Shown here in pieces: positions 22,849 through 31,454 of a DNA stretch of 31,454 nt. Below the pieces are notes generated by a model. That model was not told the DNA's origin. It saw only the letters and a list, made by a program, of their open reading frames with translations, and did no database searches. Source of the DNA: Pholiota molesta. Taxonomy: Eukaryota; Basidiomycota; Agaricomycetes; Agaricales; Strophariaceae. The DNA lies in NCBI GenBank assembly GCA_014925825.1, contig JACGCK010000375.1, positions 1 through 31,454 on the forward strand, written 5' to 3'. Position numbers and translations under genes: made by a program. How positions within the stretch are numbered: the stretch's first letter is position 1; the number at the start of each line of letters is the position of its first letter.

Positions 22849-24135
22849 AAAAAGAGTGGCGAGTTATTGATCGCTTCCTTTGTGACCTAAATCCTCATGG
22901 ACACAATTCCAGTTGTAAAATCTACCACATCTACCCTACGTACATTAGGAATATTAATTTGTTCTAACAGTGCCCCAGAATTTCTTGAATCTCTGGCGTC
23001 TTTGTTCTGATGAACATTTTCTTATTCTCATCTGAGAAAGTTCTCAAGCCTGCCGGGAAAAGATATAGGCTCTGGCACAGTATATTCATATGGCCGTGGA
23101 ATATCACATAGGGCATTCTGCTGCGGAATCGACCATGCTCAAGCTATGTTGAATCTTTGCTCTAGTGAAAGACTATGGCCTCATACAGCTATGAGAAATT
23201 CATAGCATGCCTCGCATATGAATATGGAATCATCCATATACCGTACATAAATCTATACATTGTCAGTACACTCGATGTTTATTCTATTATTACTCGAACT
23301 CGAAGAGCACAAGAAGTTATATTGAATGATAGGCAATCCCTTTCATCCACCCAACGTCGGTTCGCAATACGCTACAAATCAGAATGGGTTAAACTGAAGG
23401 CAAACAACTAGGCTACTTGAGCTTATACAACATTGGCCAAGGAGGACATTCATCAACGTAAAAACGGGCCTCATTCCATTCCGACAAGCCTGCCTTCAGG
23501 TTCAATTAGCAGAAACCTTATTGTCCAAATTGCTCATCTTACGGGATTGACCGCCTCTATGCAAACTTGCTCTTTGCGCTCAACAATTCATTTGACCTAT
23601 AACTTTAGCCATGAATAACAAGCTGACAGTGCCATCCACGATGCCCGTAGTAGGTGTTCGGACAGCTTACCATGTACGGTTTGATTGAAATTTAATTACT
23701 CCGGCAGAAAATATCTTTGACATCACGTTGTGGCACTCATTGCTTCCCAGTGAGGCATAGTCATTGTGCATAGCTGTGTCGCAGATGCTTCACATCACAG
23801 CCCACATTGCGACTGATTTGAACAGGTATCATGCTACTCGCGCATCTTAGCATATATGTGCTATCATTAACTGGGATGTGTATCTAGTCCCCGTGTTGAT
23901 AAATGCACAAATCGAGCAATGCCGTTCTAAAAAGCTGGACACCGTCAATGGTAGCATTTTGAGTAATGCGCTTCCGTGCCCTTTTAATGTTATTCTTAAT
24001 TAAGGACATCCAAACCTAGGGCGGGCGTCTATTTATATCCTAGCCATAGGAGAACTCCACATTCATTTCATTTCGGTCAGTCAAGCTCTGAACGAAAAAG
24101 AAAAACCAGTCACTAGCATCGGTTGACGTCAGACG
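22849..24135. other. AT-rich gene-free interval
   Basis: Stops are frequent in all frames. The ORFs at 23175-23411 and 23433-23618 have no motif or splice support. No terminal repeats or transposase motifs were seen. Confidence 0.45.
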
Positions 24136-24139
24136 TCAA
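24123..24139. repeat. perfect 8-bp inverted repeat with CRE-like core
   Basis: TTGACGTC and GACGTCAA flank a single central A (24131). The left arm plus centre contains TGACGTCA, the palindromic bZIP/CREB site. It overlaps the stop of the kinase-like remnant. Another TGACGTCA lies at 18663-18670 in the last intron of the PDK1-like gene. Confidence 0.5.
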
Positions 24140-24300
24140 GGGCGTAAAAAGTCCTCGAGGTCAGGGAACTTGCAGGTAGATACGTATTCCAGAAGGATGT
24201 TCTGCGGTTCTACGCAGTCCATGTGAATCACCATTGAATCGGTAGCCGTGAGCGCTGAGCAACAATGCGAAGCAAACGTGTAGAACGACAGGAAAAAATG
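24136..24300 (-). pseudogene. protein-kinase-like catalytic-loop relic
   Basis: The minus strand from 24234 reads MVIHMDCVEPQNILLEYVST and ends at TGA 24138-24136. VIHMDCVEPQNILLE aligns with the kinase catalytic loop HRDxxxxN: His, Asp and Asn are kept but the Arg is Met. Agaricomycete kinase-like proteins often have HRDxxxQNxxx loops of this kind. Upstream on the same strand a plausible acceptor (gctcag) precedes the segment and a GTATGT donor lies about 70 bp further. No intact N-lobe, DFG or C-lobe follows. Seen: the motif; inferred: descent from a kinase gene. Confidence 0.3.
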
Positions 24301-26178
24301 AAGTGAGGATGCTCGTAATTTACATACTATTAAACATGAGCCTGGCGCGATTCCATCGGAATTTCTGGACGGACATCTGTCCTATTCATTGGAAACCCGC
24401 GGATGCGTTCGAACGTCATTTTCATGTTTTGTAACATCGGAACCGCCCGCCTATACGCCTAACACAAAGGTGATGATCGAAGACATGCGACTGTTTGGCT
24501 GAAAATGGAAAAGGGCGTGTGCCACAATTTCCGGTTGCATCGAAACTCAATCCACACGAATGTGTTCCACGCATTCAAGGTGGTATATTGCAAGAGTGAG
24601 GAAGATTTGTTTCCACGGGCGTATTTTTGATTTTAAATTGAAATACTCTTTGTAATATCCGTGAGGGCTTGTGGTCAAAATCAGAATGTCGTGCGCTTCT
24701 CAGCTTGTGAGTTCCGAATCACCAATTGAGATGACTAACAGCAGGGTGGTGGGTTCGTTGGATATGTTGTTTTTGAAAGGGTGTTCTGCAGTAGCGGCCG
24801 CCGATATACTTTGGAGTTTCGACTAAACACCGTCGCTACGACCTTCTACGATCGAGAGATGCCTGCGCAGAGGCCGGCCTAGATATTTGCCCATGTGTGA
24901 TCGTGCTCAGATAGAAATTCCCTTCCTTTATGGAGTTAAATCCCTGCAAAGCATGCAAATATTTCACTCCATATGGTCCTTAACATTCTTTTTGAGGAAG
25001 ACTCCAAGGTAAGACCATCACATCCAAGCAGGTGTTTTAACTTTTCACGCTGTGTGGAAATAGCGTGAAGAGATTCCAGAAAGAGTTTGAGCCTTTAGCA
25101 TCCGGAGCATCATTAAACGATGTGGAATTGTTACTTCCATACCGTTGAAACTTCTGTGCTGTGCCCAGAGGTTTCAATGAGCCACAGATCTCCTGAGAAG
25201 GAAAACAACGAATCTACGAGGTCAAATGTTCTTTTTTGAGGCATGTGCCAACATCGTAAAAAGGGTTCTAAGGCATTTTTAAAGATGTCAGCATAACACA
25301 CCATGGAGAGACAGTTTCAGCTGTTTGTCAGTTTATTCATCGAAGTCGGAGACGTGGATTAGCTTCGTGAAGACCCCGCGGTAAACTCCGTACAGCAGGA
25401 TATTTCTGCGTGTAATCCCCGATGCAAATTTTGATTTTGTCCACCTTGCTGCTATTATTAATTTCTACCCAACAACATGGCATCGAGCGGCTGATGAACT
25501 GGGTCTTTCGAAGTGGTCCATGAGATCTTGGAGCAGAATGGACTGCGAATCAGGTTGTGTCATCCAAATGATCAATGAGGGATGTATCTTATTGCCCCAT
25601 GAACGTTAACCTGGATATGAGATAGCCATCAGAATATGTGGAACTTCATGCGTTCGAGATCATGAATATACTACAGAGAGTAAGCACCCCAGTATCCATG
25701 GACCCAGGCTATATGGAAGTCTGTAATAAGCAGAGCTGAGTTCGGCTCTATTTAGGGTTATTTTCTCAGACGCGAGGCAAGGAGGCTGTGGCACAAGACA
25801 GATGGTTAGGCGCTTAGTGATGCCTGATGCCAAGAGTACGTAAGCGCCCATCTATTGGAAGAGATCAATGTCGACGTACCCTCTAATAAACAAGCCTTAC
25901 TTTTATACAATAAAGATTTGGGTTCCTGCTATTGATTGATAAGTACGCCGCATCGGTATCTTCTGTGCATCGTCTCATGATCAGTAGGTAAACACAATTT
26001 AGATTTAGATGCCAACCCATTTTTTTTTTTGCTATTACATAGTCTTTAACCACCGCCAACAATAGCAGTCAGAAGGCGCGATGAAAAAGTCATAAAATGG
26101 TGTCGGACTTACTCAAGCAACATTAAAATTTAAATTCAGGGTTGGGCGAAGGGATTATATTATGTATACACTTAACTA
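24301..26178. other. gene-poor interval
   Basis: Only short open segments in all six frames. The longest (25851-25660, -) has no recognised motif. It may contain further decayed parts of the kinase-like relic, but I cannot identify them. The last few tens of bases are the 3' flank of PIG-S. Confidence 0.4.
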
Positions 26179-28179
26179 TCATAATTCTTTCCTCTCCTTT
26201 TCTTTCTCCTTCCTTTCCTTCCTCTCCTTCTTCCAGGCAAGGACTTCTCTCAGCGCCGCCACAAACAACGGAATCAGCGCACTCGCAAACAACGGCGAGT
26301 ACACCGCATACGTGTGCTCCGCGGGGAAGTATAGCAGCGCGAGCATCCCGGGGCTGAAGAACGCGCGCGAAGCAAGGTCCAAGGACTGCGCGGAATAGGC
26401 GAAAGCTTGGACCAGCGAGCCAGAGGCTGAATCGTACATCTAAGGAGGATCTATTAGCATCACGTACAATTAAAAGGGTACCAGTTTACAGACGCACCTT
26501 ATGAAGAGCTGAAAGGGCACCTTCAACATCATCGCGCACGTCCGGGCCAACGGGCATATTTGCGATCTTGTCAACCAGCTTGACGATGCTTAGCAACGTG
26601 TCACGGCTGCCCTCGGCGTTCTCCAGCGTGCGCCGCCGCGTGAGGGTGTCGAGCTGCCAATCGGACACGCCCGGGTCAACGTTCTTGACGTCGTCGGGGA
26701 GCGCGGGAATACCAAGGAGGCTTGACAGTTGGCTGGCGAAAGACGAGAATACGGCGTGCAATGCTTGGTTAGGCAGCGCGGCGGTGGTAGTGGTGGAGGG
26801 GTTGTAAATGACGATGCCGCCCCATTGTGGGAGGAGGAAGGCTGTCGACGGAGAGAGAGTATCTGCAAAAGGTTTTCAACAACAGTTGATTTCATGCAAG
26901 TGCTTTGACCCTCACCATCATTAAGTAGGATGCGCAAAGGTCTACGCTGTGCAGAGGGTATAAATAAGATAAAGTGCAAAACAGGATCGTTGGAGGAACT
27001 CGACGCTGTCTCAGAGTTAGTGCGCGATTTGCCAAACATAAAGGAAGCACGTACAAAGAGTCCATTCGGCAGAGTTAATAAATACAGTGAGGTCGGCAGG
27101 TTCGATGCCATATGCATGATCTAGCTGGCGGGGTGAAAAGGCCAGAGGGGCATGGAACTGGACTTGACTTTCGATGGTGAAATTATGCAAAGCATTCAAA
27201 CGCTGGGTGATGGGATTTATGTGTTCTGAAAAGTAATTGTCATAAAGGAGATACAAATGGGCCATACTCGAATACATACTATGTAAAGCGGCTTGGATGT
27301 CCCAACTTGTAATAAGGTCTCCGGCTGCTGCATCTTCGTTCAAGAGGCTGAATGCGAGTCGATAATGTGGTGAGTATTGAACGACGCGATTATCTGGGTC
27401 ACTTGATGTTGAATATGGTGCAAGAAGAGAGGCGAGGGTATCAACGAGACTAGAAGGGTCTAAGTATCAGTGAGTTGGTGGTTTTCAAAATTAACTGCGT
27501 CCAATTCGTCCTGCATGACCAAATAGATGAAGCTTCGCTTGGTGTTTGAAAGTGACACCCAAATGTGCTTGGAGAATAGCCAATTTTTTAAACTGGTGGG
27601 CATGAGATCTCAAGAAGTTGCACTTCTGTGTCGCCGGACTTATGCCACCTGACGGGCGAATTGAATGCATGTCATGACACTCACCTCTCAATGGAATGTG
27701 TAGCTCTCGGCGGTGGATTGAAGCAGAAGGACTTGATTTAAACTTGACGGCATATGCACCTCTTGCAGCATACTCCCCTATGTACTCAAATATGTAGCTA
27801 TAACGATAACTCCTGACGAAGCAGACATACCACAGTTCACATTGCCGATCACCTCGGGCGCCAGGCCCTTCCATTGAAATGGTTCTTGGGATATTCGATT
27901 AGACAGTTGATGTTTAATTTTTTGGACAAGAGAGCCGTCCGTAGTCTCCAGACATATTTTGATAGGTAGTTCGAAACGGTTCTCTGCCAACTGTTGCACC
28001 CGCGACGAGGGAAGCGGGAGACGTTCAATGCTGGTGGTGTACCACCATAACGGAAACGCGAGTAGTATAAGAGTCCAGTAGGATGCGATTATAGCGCGTC
28101 GGATGCCAACTCGCTGATAGAATAGGGATTTTGGGTCGCGCAACGTCGAGGGCAGCGACGGCGGCGGTGGCAAGGCCAT
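26179..28179 (-). CDS. GPI transamidase component PIG-S (Gpi17-like)
   Basis: A subunit of the ER GPI-transamidase complex that attaches GPI anchors to proteins. Secure exons: 28179-27831, 27777-27685, 27449 (or 27457)-27055, 27005-26916, 26862-26498 and 26439-26179. An N-terminal membrane helix (ASYWTLILLAFPLWW) precedes a large lumenal region with YRLAFSLLNED, SWDIQAALH, LHNFTIESQVQFHAPLAF, NDPVLHFILFIPSA and LLPQWGGIVIYNP, all PIG-S landmarks. The C-terminal helix (YSPLFASALIPLFVAALREV) is followed by a Lys/Glu-rich tail, KERKEKEKERKEL. The first intron (27830-27778, 53 nt) is needed to avoid an in-frame TAG. The stretch 27684-27458 holds at least one more exon, but several splice choices fit and none is decisive, so the middle of the protein is provisional. 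Confidence 0.88.
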
Positions 28180-28473
28180 TTAGCTTACATAATAGCAGGC
28201 GAGGGATGCTGGAGGCCCGAAAAACAACAGGGACAAACAAAGGGAGTTGGTATGTCAAGTCCACTTTTATTGACCTCCATCATCCTTTTTCTCAATTCCT
28301 CCATAGTGCTCGTTGCAAGCAAAGGCTCTGGCGGTCCAAGTTCTGGAGTAAACGCTCCTGGATTTAGCACAAATCGCTGGACTTAATCTGGCCACCTTTT
28401 TACTGCACCATTTATAACAGACTTCTGGGAGAACACGCCCACCTGTGTCCCGTCAAACAGCCCACGCCCTCTG
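28180..28473. promoter_or_regulatory. divergent promoter, PIG-S / SNT1-like gene
   Basis: 294 bp between opposing start codons. On the minus strand a 61-codon ORF (28370-28185) ends 5 nt before the PIG-S ATG and could act as an upstream ORF if transcription starts far enough upstream. No TATA box is obvious. Confidence 0.4.
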
Positions 28474-31454
28474 ATGTCTGCCGGCGGTTATGATGGGCCC
28501 TCTATGCCTTCTTCATTCTCGCGCTTTGAAAGAGGAGCTCCTTTGAACGGTATTCGTAATCCCTATGGTGTTCGTACTGTCCATCTATTCATCAATCTTT
28601 ATGCATGTGCTCACACTTTTCTTCCATTTCTAGAGACCTACAACTGCTCTTCCTCGTCGCCCAAGTCCACCTTCAGGCTCATTACGTAGACCATATGACA
28701 GCTACACTCCCAGTCGCCCTGAAGGTTCCTTCCGCGAGAACACGCCAAATGTCTACCGCCCTGGACCCAATAGTTATCGACCGGACTATACTGGTAGCTA
28801 TTATAGTCGTTCTCCGAGTCCCGATCCATATGTCGCTCCACCCCGCTCGTCTGATCCTGACATCTGGGATCCCCATTCTTGGAGACCTCCGCCTGTAGAA
28901 ACGTCCAATGCAGTCTGGCCCGAGCGAAAGCCTTTGCCAGCATCCCCCACTACAAGCGCCCGGGGACGAGCCCAAAGAGACGATATGCCATCAAGAACAT
29001 TTGAACCTTCGGACTCATGGAAGCAGACACATGTCGATCGCCCTGGTCGACCGGATCAGTGAGTTTTATTTAGTCTTTGTTAATTGATAATGTCCACAAA
29101 CCCTACTCTTAGTTCTCCTCCTTCTGATCGTTATTTTGACCGACGTGGAAGAAATAGCATGGACGGATCCCCTGAGAGACCTATGAGACTCGACCGTGTT
29201 CCTGCTTTTATACCTGGCGGTGACCGATATCGACCTGGACCTCCTAAGAGAGAAGGATATCTTATGGGACGATCTGACTCATATCGTCCTCAATACGATA
29301 ATGGCCGAACTCCCATTCGTCGAGACCCTATCAGTCCACCTGTTTCTCGTATGCGCAGAGACTCTGGTTCATTTACACATACTCGGACATCTTCTCGTCA
29401 TGACTCTCCGTATACCGCTCGGACCCTCTCGCGAAAAGGCTCCCCGTCACCGCACTCCTTGATCTCTCCGATACATACACCCAGTCGACCTGTTCCAGAT
29501 GCTGATCCCTGGTCATATCCTGCTTCTGTGAAAAACGATGTTTCTACGCGGCCTCTGTCTCGATCCTCTATTGCGTCTACTCAGGTGTCGGATAAACGAA
29601 GTCCTCCCCTCCTCCACAACTTCCGGAGCCTAGTATCCCTGAACCGCCAAATTCCGAAATGACAAGTGTAAACCAAATTTCAGAAATCTTAGACCCTATT
29701 GTGGCTATTGTGTCAGAACCATCCAAGAATGTGGAAGTTCTGAATCCAGAACCGCAGAAACCTAGTAAACCGCCCAATGGAGCTGCTCATCCTGGAAAAG
29801 CACCTATAGACTTCTCAGCTGAGAGAGACACGCAAACACCCCCTGGGTTTCTTTCCTCTAAGGACAAGAAGAAAGCGACTTCCGAATCTTTTGTCTCCGC
29901 AGTTGCTAATATCGTCGAACAAAACTTGGGCACAATAAGTACGATCCAATATATAATGTGTGGGTTCCATTTGCTAAAAATATGATATTCGGTATCCTTT
30001 TGCTATAGCCCCTCCAAATGACTCGCACAGTGAAGCAGAAGTTCCAACGGAAATCCTCAAGGAAGATTTACATGTAAATGTGCTTTAGGGCCGACATCTG
30101 AGCCCCAAATGCCTTCGATTCCTATGGTCTCTTCGCCCCCCTTCTCCTATCCCTCGCCCTCCCACTCCTCCACCTTCTGATATTATATCAGTTGCTCCGG
30201 CCCTTCCTAGCCCTCCCAGTCGACCTACAATCTTCCTCGAACGATGCCGATGTTCTCGAAATCAAACAACCCAAACCTTCATACATGCCCTCCCCACCGC
30301 CTAAAGATGTCGAAATGGACATCGATATACCACCAACGACGCATTCCCCAAACCTTGACTTGGAAAGCTATCCTACCTCCTTCGCCTGTCGTCGATACAA
30401 GGTTGCCTGTAGTCCGCCAAAGTCCTTACCCGACACCGGAGGAAATACCACCTTTTTCAGAGGCGAAAACCAAGGAAGAAGCCCGGCGCATCTTCGTCAT
30501 GATGCGCCTGCTGTGCAATCGCCGAGACGCGGGAGGACCTCGTAAATCCCAGTGCTCATGCAGAACCTGGCCATTTCCACGCCGCTGGAGGTGCATCCGA
30601 CGGCCACGGCCGGATACTCTGCTGGACCGGATGTTCAGCGGGCGGATGGAGGAGCGGATGGCATCGTTCATCAAGAGCGTCCTATGCTTTCCTCGTACTC
30701 GAACAGCGTCATGAGCAGGTCGAGACAAGGTTGCACGCCTTCGTGAGGAAGTATTTGCTACTGCATGAGCGCTGGTCGCGCACTGTAATGCTTTGAACGA
30801 GCAGCAGAAGGCCCTGGCGTCCCGAGCACGAGGATGCAGCATACGGGCCGTACGACACGGCGGTCGACCGCGATTACTGACGCTGTGCGTTCCGACTTCG
30901 AGATGGAGCAAATCATGCGAGGCCTCGGTGTCGACGACGCGACGGACCCTTCTCACCTCTCGGTGCGCAACGTGGCGAAGATTCCCGGACATGATCTCTG
31001 TCGTCAACGGGCAGGTGGATTACCTCTTCGACGACACATCTCACCGCGTGGGAGAACCCCAACGAGTACTACGCCCGCGCACCAGGGATCGACGACTGGG
31101 AAGGAGGACGAGAAGAGGGATTTTTCCTCGAACAAATTCGGCCGCGTACCCGAAGCAGTTCGGCATCATCGCCGACTTCCTCCCGAACAAGACCCCGGCG
31201 CAGTGCGTCGACTATTACTACCTGCACAAGCATAAGTTCATCGACTTCCGCAAGGTCGTGTCGCAGCTCGCGCCGAACAAGCGCCGGCGCAGGGGCGTGG
31301 GCAAGAAGAAGGGCAATGGGCTGCTTCGTGGATATCGCGCTGCACGATATGGAGGTGTCGCGCGGGACTGCCACTCCCGGCGCAGCGTCGGTCTCGGCTC
31401 CGCCGGCGACGACGCGCGCCCCCAGGGGGCGGAAAGCGGCGGCCAAACGCATTG
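28474..31454 (+). CDS. SNT1: SNT1/NCoR-like SANT-domain corepressor, frame-disrupted, 3' partial
   Basis: Snt1-type proteins scaffold the Set3 histone deacetylase complex; NCoR/SMRT are the animal counterparts. Clean 5' exons: 28474-28569, 28634-29058 and 29113-29938, then one from 30009. The N-terminal third is Ser/Pro/Arg/Tyr-rich and disordered. Further on come FSGRMEERMASFIKS, FLVLEQRHEQVETRL, FEMEQIMRGLGVDD and PNEYYARAPGIDDW, then the SANT-like YPKQFGIIADFLPNK with CVDYYYLHKHKFIDFRK (about 31085-31250), followed by a basic KRRRRGVGKKK. The reading frame changes at least ten times after about 29600. Two slips sit in homopolymers: a C is missing from CCCC at 29606-29609, and an extra C is likely at 30136-30141. 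The domains are recognisable, so either sequence error or a recent pseudogene. The gene runs off the window end. Confidence 0.75.

Noticed and set aside
26179..26200. C-terminal RKEL of PIG-S as an ER-retrieval signal
   Set aside because: The tail follows the last membrane helix and should be cytosolic, whereas KDEL-type signals act in the lumen.
26185..26235. C/T-rich microsatellite
   Set aside because: It is simply the antisense of the Lys/Glu-rich C-terminal codons of PIG-S.
27099..27109. tRNA B-box-like sequence GGTTCGATGCC
   Set aside because: Lies within a PIG-S coding exon and no A-box or cloverleaf surrounds it.
27813..27830. 18-nt intron in PIG-S
   Set aside because: Too short to splice; a 53-nt intron (27830-27778) with the same donor keeps phase and is of normal length.

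Overview
The window looks like a stretch of a basidiomycete (probably Agaricomycetes) nuclear genome. Genes are compact and intron-dense. Nearly all introns are about 45-75 nt with GTRNGT-type donors and CAG/TAG acceptors. The gene set is eukaryotic housekeeping: NAC-beta, coactosin, RRG9, a PAQR receptor, a PDK1-like kinase, a GID/CTLH E3 subunit, PIG-S and an SNT1/NCoR-like SANT protein. No tRNA, rRNA, CRISPR array or intact transposon was recognised.

Layout. 1-3542 (+): 3' part of a large disordered protein ending in three LIM domains; its 5' end lies in a GAA/GAG-rich tract with changes of frame. 3543-7922: gene-poor, with two decayed unrecognised reading frames around 5.0-6.4 kb. 7923-11672: a tight cluster of four intact genes in two head-to-head pairs, NAC-beta(-)/SSAT-like acetyltransferase(+) and coactosin(-)/RRG9(+), with 141 bp and 200 bp between start codons. 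12415-14438 (-): an eight-exon cytochrome P450 with atypical I-helix and haem-loop residues. 15718-17074 (-): a seven-exon PAQR/hemolysin-III family membrane protein. 18380-19689 (-): a six-exon PDK1-like kinase without a PH domain. 20384-21949 (-): a seven-exon FYV10/MAEA (GID9) RING protein. 21967-22848: ambiguous fragments. 22849-26178: gene-poor, with one kinase-like relic. 26179-28179 (-): PIG-S of the GPI transamidase. 28474-end (+): an SNT1/NCoR-like SANT gene interrupted by many single-base frame slips.

The genes do not form one pathway. The notable organisation is divergent sharing of short promoters by translation, mitochondrial and cytoskeletal genes. The notable anomaly is that frame slips concentrate near both ends of the window (LIM 5' end, SNT1 3' half), several in homopolymers, whereas the central multi-exon genes splice together cleanly. 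I read this as probable sequence error at the edges of a small contig rather than biology, but it is not proven. I did not find a convincing undescribed system; the best novelty candidates are the decayed family at 5859-6363 and the unusual P450.
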